NCBI GenBank assembly: GCA_039208045.1
Contig: JBCCRH010000061.1
Span: 1-19,357 of the forward strand
Length of the DNA stretch: 19,357 nucleotides
DNA from: JBCCRH01 sp039208045
GTDB taxonomy: Bacteria; Bacteroidota; Bacteroidia; Chitinophagales; Saprospiraceae
Direction of reading: 5' to 3'
Part shown: positions 7,124 to 13,798 of the stretch, piece by piece
Position numbering within the stretch: position 1 is the first letter of the stretch
Layout: each line of letters starts with the position of its first letter
Position numbers and translations under genes: made by a program
Notes under the pieces: generated by a model
Told to the model about the DNA's origin: nothing
The model's input: the letters and a program-made list of their open reading frames with translations, nothing else
The model's database searches: none

Positions 7124-7924
7124 ATGCGAAATTTCTTGTTTTTCTTTTGCCTACTATTCTTCGGAGCTTGTCAAAATGAACAGGCGCCAGCTACTACCAC
7201 CGATCAGTCACTTACGGATGCTAACCCTCCAGCCAATGGCTTTTTAGCGGAGGCGTCCGACGAAAAAGCTATGGCCATTGCGGATAGCGTTATGCTCGCG
7301 ATGGGTGGTCGAAAAAACTGGGATCGCACCCGCTACATAGGCTGGACTTTCTTTAACCGCCGTCATTTGCTCTGGGATAAAAAAACGGGGAGGGTGCGTA
7401 TTTCTATGAAGGATGATAGTACCACGATCTATCAGATCAACATCAAGGATGATACTGGGAAAGTCTTACAGGAAGGAGTAGCACTCAGCGAACCCGACTC
7501 TGTTGCGAAGTACCTGGATCGAGCCAAAAGCATTTGGATTAATGATGCCTATTGGCTAGTGATGCCTTTTAAGCTCAAGGATTCGGGTGTGGCGCTCAAA
7601 TACGTCGGCCAAGACACGATGATGGGGGGGAAGGATGCAGAGGTGCTGGAACTGACGTTTCGGGAAGTAGGCAAAACTCCTGAAAACAAATACTTGGTTT
7701 ATATTGATCCCGCCACTAATCTGGTGAGCCAATGGGACTTCTTTTCAACGGCTGCTGATAAGGAGGCGCGTTTCAGTACGCCCTGGGCCGATTATGAGCA
7801 GCATGGTAATATTCTATTATCGGGCAACCGAGGTCGAGGAAGCCTTACCGATATTGCGGTATATGATGAAATTCCCGATTCGGTATTCCAAAGTTTGGCT
7901 CCAATAGATATTTCTAGTCTCTAA
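7124..7924 (+). CDS. Lipoprotein of unknown function, possibly LolA-like fold
   Basis: The protein has 266 residues. The N-terminus MRNFLFFFCLLFFGAC ends in a lipobox with the lipidated cysteine at C16, followed by a low-complexity Thr/Ala linker. The mature part (about 48-266) begins with a helix (KAMAIADSVMLAMGG) and continues as alternating strands rich in Trp, Tyr and Lys (GWTFFNRRHLLWDKKTGRVRI, KYLVYIDPATNLVSQWDF). This layout recalls Bacteroidota LolA-like or DUF6503-like lipoproteins, but that is recognition by pattern only. It is the last gene of the 5458-7924 unit, 6 bases after the pseudo-hydrolase, and it is followed by a terminator hairpin. It probably sits in the outer or inner membrane facing the periplasm, as the hydrolase-like protein may also do. 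Confidence 0.85.
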   Translation: MRNFLFFFCLLFFGACQNEQAPATTTDQSLTDANPPANGFLAEASDEKAMAIADSVMLAMGGRKNWDRTRYIGWTFFNRRHLLWDKKTGRVRISMKDDSTTIYQINIKDDTGKVLQEGVALSEPDSVAKYLDRAKSIWINDAYWLVMPFKLKDSGVALKYVGQDTMMGGKDAEVLELTFREVGKTPENKYLVYIDPATNLVSQWDFFSTAADKEARFSTPWADYEQHGNILLSGNRGRGSLTDIAVYDEIPDSVFQSLAPIDISSL

Positions 7925-7937
7925 TTCCGTCATTTTG

Positions 7938-7969
7938 TTGTTATAGTAGTAAGGATTGAGCTATATTTG
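7938..7969 (+). promoter_or_regulatory. Candidate promoter for the aminotransferase (TTG, 21 bp, TATATTTG)
   Basis: A -33 TTG at 7938-7940 and an exact TAnnTTTG -7 box (TATATTTG, 7962-7969) lie 21 bp apart. That is close to the usual Bacteroidota spacing. Transcription would start near 7975, upstream of the hairpin at 7980-8020, so the hairpin would lie in the 5' leader of the aminotransferase mRNA. Confidence 0.55.
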
Positions 7970-7979
7970 CCGATCGGTT

Positions 7980-8027
7980 TCCCTAACCTCATTTTCATTG
8001 CAGATGAATGTGGTTAGGGATTTTTTT
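7980..8027 (+). terminator. Terminator-like hairpin between the lipoprotein and aminotransferase genes
   Basis: Arms TCCCTAACC (7980-7988) and GGTTAGGGA (8012-8020) form a 9-bp stem followed by T7 (8021-8027). An inner 5-bp stem (TTCAT 7994-7998 with ATGAA 8004-8008) gives a composite structure. It can end the 5458-7924 unit. Because a promoter candidate lies just upstream of it, it could also act as an attenuator for the aminotransferase. Confidence 0.75.
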
Positions 8028-8046
8028 ATCATTTAAATTAACGCTC

Positions 8047-9270
8047 ATGCCAAGCATTTCTAAGCGCGGCCAAGAGGTGCCCATGTCACCTTTTCGAAAA
8101 CTCATCCCTTTTGCAGATCAGGCGAAAGCAAGAGGCAAGCACATCTACCACCTGAATATTGGCCAGCCCGATATTCTAACGCCGCCTAATGCACTTCAGC
8201 ATGTTCAGCAGGCAGCCCTTCCTATTTTGGCCTACACGCCTGCCGTAGGCTTGGCTACATTACGACAAAAATTTGCCGCCTACTACCGCACCTACGATAT
8301 TGAATTGGATACTGATCAGATTATTGTTACCACTGGTGGGTCCGAGGCTATTCAACTAGCTATGCTAGCTTGCATGGATGCAGGTGACGAAATTATTATT
8401 CCAGAGCCTTTTTATGCCAATTACAATGGCTTTGCTCAGATCGGAAATATTAGCATCAAGCCTATCACTTGCTACATTGAGGACGGCTTTGCGCTACCGG
8501 CCATTGAACGCTTTGAAGAAGCGATTGGGCCAAAGACAAGAGGTATTTTTATCACGAATCCCAACAACCCGACGGGTTGCTTCTATGATCGAGCTACCTT
8601 AGAAGCTTTGGCGATAATCGTTAAAAAGTACGATCTCTTTTTGTTTGTGGATGAGGTGTATCGCGAGTTTTGCTTTGATGACCAGCGCTTTTTTTCGGCT
8701 TTAAGCCTAAATGGCCTGGAAGAGCATGTGATTGTGGTGGATTCGATTTCTAAGCGCTATAGTGCGTGTGGGGCAAGAATTGGCACCTTAGTAACTCGTA
8801 ATAAAGATGTACTCCGCGCAATCACGCGTTATGCGAAGCTTCGATTGAGTCCTCCGGGCTTGGCGCAAATTTTAGCGGAAGCGGCACTCACTGATAACAC
8901 GAACTACCTGGATGAGGTAAAGGCAGAATATGACCGCCGCCGCCAAACCATCTACCAACGTCTACAGGCAATGCCAGGAGTAGTGAGCTATAAGCCAGGA
9001 GGAGCATTTTATTGCTTCGCCAAATTCCCTATTGCAGATGCAGAAGATTTTTGCAAGTGGCTCTTGGTGGATTTTGATCATCATGGCGCTACCCTGATGC
9101 TTTCTCCTGGTAGTGGTTTCTATGCGACCCCAGGGCTAGGACAAGATGAAGTACGCCTAGCATTTGTGCTCAATAGTGAAGATTTGCACAAGGCAATGGA
9201 CTGCCTAGAAGCAGCACTACAGGTCTATCCAGGGATGTTGAAGTTTAGGGAGAGATCTGCGATGGTGTAG
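8047..9270 (+). CDS. Pyridoxal-phosphate-dependent class I aminotransferase
   Basis: A cytoplasmic fold-type I aminotransferase, typical of aspartate or broad-range amino-acid transaminases. The protein has 407 residues. Visible motifs include NIGQPDI (37-43), the PLP loop GGSEA (97-101), NPNNPTG (171-177), DEVY (202-205), the Schiff-base lysine K236 in SISKRYSACGARIG, and EVRLAF near the C-terminus with the arginine that holds the substrate carboxylate. The longer ORF from 8008 would start inside the terminator hairpin and add MWLGIFLSFKLTL, which is just the translated U-tract; the start MPSISKRG at 8047 matches relatives and is used here. The substrate cannot be read from sequence alone. 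Its 3' end overlaps the convergent DUF3293 gene by 26 bases. Confidence 0.95.
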   Translation: MPSISKRGQEVPMSPFRKLIPFADQAKARGKHIYHLNIGQPDILTPPNALQHVQQAALPILAYTPAVGLATLRQKFAAYYRTYDIELDTDQIIVTTGGSEAIQLAMLACMDAGDEIIIPEPFYANYNGFAQIGNISIKPITCYIEDGFALPAIERFEEAIGPKTRGIFITNPNNPTGCFYDRATLEALAIIVKKYDLFLFVDEVYREFCFDDQRFFSALSLNGLEEHVIVVDSISKRYSACGARIGTLVTRNKDVLRAITRYAKLRLSPPGLAQILAEAALTDNTNYLDEVKAEYDRRRQTIYQRLQAMPGVVSYKPGGAFYCFAKFPIADAEDFCKWLLVDFDHHGATLMLSPGSGFYATPGLGQDEVRLAFVLNSEDLHKAMDCLEAALQVYPGMLKFRERSAMV

Positions 9271-9691
9271 TCCAGATTAGCTTCGCTTTTTGGGCGAAAG
9301 CCCCATACACAATAGCATGTTGTCCGAAAGCGATGGCTAGCGCAATGGCTGCCGCTTTCGGAATGCCTGGAACCCAGAAGCTAGGCTCGCAAGGCCAGTT
9401 TCCTTCTATACTGCATCCTTGCCCGTGAAAATAAGAATAGCCCAATTGATTCAACCTTTCTTTTAACTGCTCGTTTCTTTGAAGATTTGCAGCAGCAGCT
9501 AATAGTTGAGATTTTGGATTGGCAGCTGTAATAAAACACCACCTTGTATACTCATATTGTGATAGCCATGCATCCAAGGCATGATGGAAAGCATCAATAT
9601 GGATGGTAAAAGCTGGCGAAAATACGATGTAATTGGTTGCTCGATAGGCTGTTTCCAGTGCTTGGTCTACCATGCCTGAAGAATCATCCAT
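9245..9691 (-). CDS. DUF3293 domain protein
   Basis: The protein has 148 residues, without a signal peptide or membrane segment. It shows the DUF3293 pattern: CFITAANPKS (52-61), a run of Asn/Leu-rich helix (about 64-85), EPSFWVPG (102-109) and FGQHAIVYG (122-130), ending in a short strand (AKLIWT). The family is widespread in bacteria and its role is not established. The start at 9691 is the longest; M7 (9673) is an alternative. It converges on the aminotransferase with a 26-base overlap of the coding ends, and diverges from yidC with an 83-base gap. Confidence 0.85.
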   Translation of the reverse strand: MDDSSGMVDQALETAYRATNYIVFSPAFTIHIDAFHHALDAWLSQYEYTRWCFITAANPKSQLLAAAANLQRNEQLKERLNQLGYSYFHGQGCSIEGNWPCEPSFWVPGIPKAAAIALAIAFGQHAIVYGAFAQKAKLIWTTPSQISP

Positions 9692-9720
9692 GTGGGTTAT
9701 TTTTTGCGTAAAGGAAATTG

Positions 9721-9728
9721 TACCTTTG
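9721..9728 (+). promoter_or_regulatory. Candidate -7 box for yidC (TACCTTTG)
   Basis: This is an exact TAnnTTTG box followed by C, 46 bases upstream of the yidC ATG. It implies a leader of about 40 bases. The nearest TTTTTTG run (9700-9706) is only 14 bp upstream, too close for an ideal -33 element, so support rests on the -7 box and its position. Confidence 0.5.
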
Positions 9729-9760
9729 CGGTGCTTTCGCAGAAGGCACGACTTTATTTA

Positions 9761-9768
9761 CAAAAATA
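9761..9768 (-). promoter_or_regulatory. Candidate -7 box for the DUF3293 gene (TATTTTTG on the minus strand)
   Basis: The plus-strand CAAAAATA is TATTTTTG on the minus strand, an exact TAnnTTTG match about 70 bases upstream of the DUF3293 start. No clear -33 element was found. If real, the 5' ends of this transcript and the yidC transcript would overlap by roughly 20 bases. Confidence 0.3.
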
Positions 9769-9774
9769 GAATTG

Positions 9775-11697
9775 ATGGATAGGAATACCGTAATTGGGTT
9801 CACACTAATATTTTTGATTTTTATCGCTTGGCAGCAATTTATGGCGCCATCGGCGGAGCAGCAGGCAGAGCAACAGCGCCTTCAAGATTCTATTCAGCTC
9901 GCGCAGCGTACAGCAGATTCTTTAGCGCAGCTAGAGGCTGATGCCCCTTCTATTGCAGCCGAGGAAAATACCGCCACATCGGCTATAAGCACTATCGCGA
10001 ATGATTCGATCCGCAATTCTAAAATTGCAAGCGAATTTGGCCCATTTGCGCCAGCGGCAGTAGGAGAAGACACCGAATCGATAGTGGAAAATGATTTAAT
10101 GAAAGTCACTTTTTCTTCTAAAGGGGGGCGGATTACACAGGTGGAGTTGAAAAACCACTTCAAAGTACTGGAGGATGAAGAGGGTAACCAAACCAAGGTG
10201 CCATTATACCTTTTGGAGGACGATAAAAATAAGTTTGACTACTTTTTGCCTATTGCCACTTTGCCAAGTGGTGGTGTGCGTACTAGCGAGCTGTACTTTA
10301 CGGCTCAGGCTACTGCCGCTAATACGATGACTTTTAGAGCGGATGCAGGAGAAGGGCGGTATTTTGAGCAAAGCTACACCATTGAAGATAGTACCTACGT
10401 TATTGACTACGATATCAAGCTGGAAGGCCTGAATAATGTTATTGCTAAGAATGTAGAGACGATCCAACTGCAATGGGTAAATTGGCTAGATAAACTAGAG
10501 ATTAATACGCAGTACGAACGCAATTATTCGAGTATTTACTACAAGCCAGCAGATGGAGAATATGACCACTGCTCCTGTACCTCTGATGACACTGAAGATG
10601 TTGAAAATAAGCCGATTAAGTGGGTTTCGCATTCTAATCAGTTTTTTAATAGTACGATTATTGCGGAGGAAGCTTTCACCAAAACCTTTTTAGAAACGAA
10701 GACTGTTGAGGAAGACTCCCCAGATTTGAAGCAGTTGCGTACCGACTTATTTATCCCCATCACACACAGTGCAAGTGAGCGCTTTGAGATGCAATTTTAT
10801 GTGGGGCCTAATGAGTTTGAGCGGCTTCAAGAAGTTTCGGAAGACTTAGAATATATCATTCCTTTTGGATGGAGCATTTTTGGAACGGTGAACCGCTGGG
10901 TTATCCGTCCTTTGTTTAGCTTCCTGTCGATGTTTATTAGCAGTAAGGGAATTGTGATTTTGGTGCTGACTGTTTTGGTAAAATTAGCGCTCTATCCACT
11001 AACCTACCGGATGCTCTACTCGCAGTCTAAGATGGCGGCACTGAAGCCTGAGATTGAGGCTATGAAGAGTCAGCACAAAGAAAATCAGCAAGAGCAGCAG
11101 ATGGCGACCATGAAGCTATACCGAGAATTTGGAGTAAATCCATTAGGTGGTTGTTTTCCGATGCTCTTACAAATGCCGATTTGGTTTGCGCTTTATCGCT
11201 TCTTCCCAGCAGCTATTGAATTTCGTCAAGCGAGCTTCTTGTGGGCCACGGATTTATCCTCTTATGATGTGATTGCCCGTTTACCCTTTGAATTACCCCT
11301 TGGCTTTGGCGCACATTTGAGCTTATTCACCATACTTTGGGCGGTGACCACGCTTATTTATACCTTCTATAACACTCGCCATATGGATTTCTCTGCAAAT
11401 CCTGCAATGAAATACATGCAGTATATCATGCCGGTGATGTTTCTAGGGTTCTTCAATAGCTTTGCATCAGGACTGACTTGTTACTTGCTATTCAGTAACA
11501 CCTTCAATATTGGTCAAACACTGATTACTAAGAATTATATTATCGATCAAGATAAGATCAAGCAAGAGCTACAGGCCAACAAGAATAAACCCAAAAAGAA
11601 ATCGGGTTTCCAAAAACGCTTACAAGATGCTCTGGAGGAACAGCGAAAAATCCAAGCACAACGCGATGCACAAAAGAAGAAGAAAAAGAAAAAGTAA
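9775..11697 (+). CDS. yidC: Membrane protein insertase YidC
   Basis: YidC inserts and folds inner-membrane proteins, alone or with SecYEG. The protein has 640 residues. The first membrane helix (about 4-22, NTVIGFTLIFLIFIAW) is followed by a long periplasmic domain (about 23-365). The conserved core holds VKLALYPLT with K403 in the hydrophilic groove, the cytoplasmic coiled loop (about 415-445), NPLGGCFPMLLQMPIWFALY (455-474) and three further membrane helices. The last 40 residues are Lys/Gln-rich and end in seven lysines, a tail that in this phylum is thought to touch the ribosome. The start MDRNTVIGF at 9775 is the family start; the ORF from 9718 would begin upstream of the presumed promoter. 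The next gene begins one base after the stop. Confidence 0.98.
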   Translation: MDRNTVIGFTLIFLIFIAWQQFMAPSAEQQAEQQRLQDSIQLAQRTADSLAQLEADAPSIAAEENTATSAISTIANDSIRNSKIASEFGPFAPAAVGEDTESIVENDLMKVTFSSKGGRITQVELKNHFKVLEDEEGNQTKVPLYLLEDDKNKFDYFLPIATLPSGGVRTSELYFTAQATAANTMTFRADAGEGRYFEQSYTIEDSTYVIDYDIKLEGLNNVIAKNVETIQLQWVNWLDKLEINTQYERNYSSIYYKPADGEYDHCSCTSDDTEDVENKPIKWVSHSNQFFNSTIIAEEAFTKTFLETKTVEEDSPDLKQLRTDLFIPITHSASERFEMQFYVGPNEFERLQEVSEDLEYIIPFGWSIFGTVNRWVIRPLFSFLSMFISSKGIVILVLTVLVKLALYPLTYRMLYSQSKMAALKPEIEAMKSQHKENQQEQQMATMKLYREFGVNPLGGCFPMLLQMPIWFALYRFFPAAIEFRQASFLWATDLSSYDVIARLPFELPLGFGAHLSLFTILWAVTTLIYTFYNTRHMDFSANPAMKYMQYIMPVMFLGFFNSFASGLTCYLLFSNTFNIGQTLITKNYIIDQDKIKQELQANKNKPKKKSGFQKRLQDALEEQRKIQAQRDAQKKKKKKK

Positions 11698-11698
11698 G

Positions 11699-12256
11699 AT
11701 GGCTGAAAAGTTAACCTTAGGAATGATAAGCATGGTACTGATCTGTATTTGGGGATGTTCTCCCAAAATGCAAGTACAGGAGCAATCAGCTAAAGTGGTG
11801 GATGTCCCTCAGCCTATTGTGGATACGATGGTGCAAGTAGTGGAAGAAGCTCCGATTACAATGGAAGAAGCGGAGCTAGTCGCTCGTATCCAGAAAACAC
11901 CCTGCTTTGGTCAGTGCCCAGTCTATAAGCTTTCCTTTTTTGATAATCGGACAGCCGTTCTAAAAGCCACGCGTTTTGTAGAAAAGCTGGAAGGAGTGTA
12001 CACCGCTAAGATAGATCCCTCTTTTTACAAGCGATTGGAACAAGAGCTGGAGAAATGTCAGTATTTTAATCTCTCTCCGACCTACCCCTACAAGGGCGAA
12101 ATGATTAAAGATATTCCAAATACTGTCACTACTATTGATTGGGATGGCAAATCGCATAAGATTACCAACAACCATGATGCACCTGCTTTATTATTGGACT
12201 TTGAGAAATTCCTAGCTAGCTATCTCAAAGAATTGGATTGGGAAAAGCGCAACTAG
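11699..12256 (+). CDS. DUF6438 lipoprotein, co-transcribed with yidC
   Basis: The protein has 185 residues. The signal LTLGMISMVLICIWGC ends in a lipobox with lipidated C20. After a linker (about 21-58) comes a DUF6438-type domain opened by RIQKTPCFGQCPVYKLSFF, whose CFGxCP pair is the hallmark, followed by ...VEKLEGVYTAKID and a helix FYKRLEQELEKCQYF. The function is not established. The ATG at 11699 is separated from the yidC stop by one base, which implies coupled translation; the longer ORF start at 11627 lies inside yidC and is rejected. It converges on the winged-helix regulator with a 10-base gap and no visible terminator. Confidence 0.88.
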   Translation: MAEKLTLGMISMVLICIWGCSPKMQVQEQSAKVVDVPQPIVDTMVQVVEEAPITMEEAELVARIQKTPCFGQCPVYKLSFFDNRTAVLKATRFVEKLEGVYTAKIDPSFYKRLEQELEKCQYFNLSPTYPYKGEMIKDIPNTVTTIDWDGKSHKITNNHDAPALLLDFEKFLASYLKELDWEKRN

Positions 12257-12266
12257 AAATCGTTGG

Positions 12267-13145
12267 CTATACTTTCAGAATATATCCTTTGCCATGCTGG
12301 TTCACTATTTCGGCATTAGATACCTCTTTTAGCTTTTTCCGCAATCTAGAAATATACATATCTAGGCTTCTGCTGGTTACTACGCCTTGCTTTAGCCAGA
12401 CCTCTTGGGTCAGATATGCCCTGGATACTAGCTGCCCTTCGTTTTTGAAGAGAATACCAATAATCTGAGTTTCCTTATTGGTTAGCTTAATCCTTTTGTC
12501 ACTAGTAACAATTTGATTGGTATCGAGGTCAAGCTTGATACCTTTTACTTGGAGGATCGTATGATGTGTAGGATTCTGTGAGCGCTTCTTGAACAGAAAA
12601 ATACCAAGTAAAGCAAAAGCAACTAACACAAAACCTATCATGCCGATAGTAACAGCATTTAGGCCCAACAGTGTAGGTTGGTGCTTATAAAAGCTAATGT
12701 CAATATAGTATGCTGATGCAGGTAAATTCCTCCCCAAGCAAGGGATTGTCTTTTGGTCTGAATGGTTGATCTCAAAGCCATAGACAACTTTTCCTGATGC
12801 TACCTCAAGTACGTTAACAATAGCCCTTGGCGCAACCTCCGAATGAATGTGTTTCAAAGCGAGCAATCCCAATGAATCGGGATTAATCGGAATGGGATTC
12901 TTAAAGCTCAAGCGTAAGGTATGCTCATCGATTTCTTGCACCGCTTGTACTGGTGTATCAAAATCATGGGCAGCCGTTAGCAGTTCATCGCCAATAGCCC
13001 GAACTGCCAAGTGCGCTCGCTTTTTGCTGAGCTGTTGATCGGGCAGCGCCCTTGATTGAGCTAGTGCCAAGAGCAGCATACATAAAAAGCATAATAAACT
13101 CATTTTCAACATTCTATCAATTGTAAATCTATTTTTTACATTCAT
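12267..13145 (-). CDS. Membrane-spanning winged-helix transcriptional regulator (C-terminal DNA-binding domain)
   Basis: The protein has 292 residues. An N-terminal hydrophobic segment (about 15-30, MSLLCFLCMLLLALAQS) acts as a signal or anchor. A periplasmic domain of about 130 residues (31-160) follows, then a membrane helix (about 164-185, AVTIGMIGFVLVAFALLGIFLF), a basic KKRSQ stop-transfer and an OmpR/PhoB-type winged helix (about 197-292: LTNKETQIIGILFKNEG, SRSLDMYISRLRKKL, HGKGYIL). There is no receiver domain, so it is a one-component regulator that could sense an envelope signal directly. The layout is the reverse of ToxR/CadC, where the DNA-binding domain comes first. Two cysteines (C18, C22) lie in the first segment and one (C136) in the sensor. 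It is divergent from the DoxX-family gene, with a palindrome in the gap. Start at 13145; M12 is an alternative. Confidence 0.88.
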   Translation of the reverse strand: MNVKNRFTIDRMLKMSLLCFLCMLLLALAQSRALPDQQLSKKRAHLAVRAIGDELLTAAHDFDTPVQAVQEIDEHTLRLSFKNPIPINPDSLGLLALKHIHSEVAPRAIVNVLEVASGKVVYGFEINHSDQKTIPCLGRNLPASAYYIDISFYKHQPTLLGLNAVTIGMIGFVLVAFALLGIFLFKKRSQNPTHHTILQVKGIKLDLDTNQIVTSDKRIKLTNKETQIIGILFKNEGQLVSRAYLTQEVWLKQGVVTSRSLDMYISRLRKKLKEVSNAEIVNQHGKGYILKV

Positions 13146-13194
13146 TTTAGTTCCTTTTTACAAGCTCCATTTAGACATCCGGCGCCATTGATCC

Positions 13195-13211
13195 TAGTTT
13201 TAGGAAAACTA
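13195..13211. promoter_or_regulatory. Palindrome TAGTTTT-AGG-AAAACTA in the regulator/DoxX gap
   Basis: 7-bp arms with a 3-base centre lie 12 bases before the DoxX ATG and about 50 bases from the regulator start. It is followed on the plus strand by an A8 run, not a T-tract, so it is not a terminator for either gene. It is a candidate operator for the adjacent regulator or a leader hairpin. OmpR-type proteins usually bind direct repeats, which weakens the operator reading. Confidence 0.35.
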
Positions 13212-13223
13212 AAAAAAATTGCT

Positions 13224-13628
13224 ATGATCAAAAAATTATTACAGCCTAATGCTAATCTTCACGTGGGGCTAGATGTGATAAGGATTTTAATAGGAGGTAT
13301 TATTATCTCCTTTGGAACCGAGATGCTAAGTGCAGAGCAAATGGGCGGTTATACTGAATGGTTAACGAAAGTAGGGATGCCTTTCCCTGGATTTATGGCC
13401 TATGTTGGGAAACTATCGGAATTAATAGGTGGCGCTTTCCTTTTGGTTGGCCTTTTCACCAGACTTAGTGCCATTCCTCTGATTGCTACTATGTTTGTGG
13501 TTAATTTCATTATGCTAGAAGGAAGTATTATGAGTGAGCCGTTTTATCTTCTTTTACTGTTCGCTTGTTTCTTTTTTATGGGAGGTGGGAAGTTGAGTGT
13601 GGATTATCTTTTGAGACACAAAGCTTAA
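13224..13628 (+). CDS. DoxX-family integral membrane protein
   Basis: The protein has 134 residues with four membrane helices (about 14-31, 56-78, 82-98 and 105-121). The pattern is that of DoxX/DUF417-like proteins: LDVIRILIGGIIISFGTEML, then VGKLSELIGGAFLLVGLFTRLSAIPL, then a short loop and a Gly-rich end (FFFMGGGKLSVDYLL). Family members are linked to oxidative stress or terminal-oxidase function, but most are uncharacterised. The start MIKKLLQPN at 13224 is preferred; the ORF from 13188 would translate through the palindrome. It is divergent from the membrane-bound regulator, which probably controls it. Confidence 0.85.
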   Translation: MIKKLLQPNANLHVGLDVIRILIGGIIISFGTEMLSAEQMGGYTEWLTKVGMPFPGFMAYVGKLSELIGGAFLLVGLFTRLSAIPLIATMFVVNFIMLEGSIMSEPFYLLLLFACFFFMGGGKLSVDYLLRHKA

Positions 13629-13680
13629 TAGGTTGAAGGAATTACAGTATTAAAGGAGCAAAGCAAATTGAATATTCTAG

Positions 13681-13711
13681 CAAAGCAAAAGTTCGGATTG
13701 CAAATCCGAAC
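13681..13711 (-). terminator. Hairpin and T-rich run, probable terminator of the glpD/GH31 unit
   Basis: A perfect 9-bp stem (GTTCGGATT 13691-13699 with AATCCGAAC 13703-13711, loop GCA) is followed on the minus strand by TTTTGCTTTG (13690-13681). It lies between convergent DoxX and GH31, and it is well placed to end the minus-strand transcript. On the plus strand no T-tract follows. The core GGATTGCAAATCC resembles palindromes that recur between genes in Bacteroidota. Confidence 0.55.
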
Positions 13712-13798
13712 GGCACGTGCAGGGTTGCTAATTGAACTGAATATTTAATTCCCCGAACTGCACGTGCAGGGTTCTAATTGAACTGAATATTTAATTCC
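13706..13798. repeat. Tandem duplication overlapping the 3' end of the GH31 gene
   Basis: Two copies of about 47 bases (13706-13752 and 13753-13798) differ by a one-base insertion (GGTTGCTAA against GGTTCTAA) and single changes (GAACGGCACG against GAACTGCACG; ATTCCCC against ATTCCTT). The second copy includes the last 8 sense codons and the stop of the GH31 gene; the first lies just downstream of it. Both contain the palindrome GCACGTGC. Confidence 0.8.

Noticed and set aside
8008..8046. Upstream start for the aminotransferase
   Set aside because: The extension is translated from the terminator stem and T-tract; the family start MPSISKRG is at 8047.
9718..9774. Upstream start for yidC
   Set aside because: It would begin before the TACCTTTG promoter box; the typical YidC start MDRNTVIGF is at 9775.
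11627..11698. Upstream start for the DUF6438 lipoprotein
   Set aside because: It lies inside the yidC coding region and would bury the signal peptide behind 24 basic residues.
13706..13798. CRISPR-like tandem repeat
   Set aside because: There are only two adjacent copies with no unique spacers, one overlapping a coding region, and no cas genes nearby.
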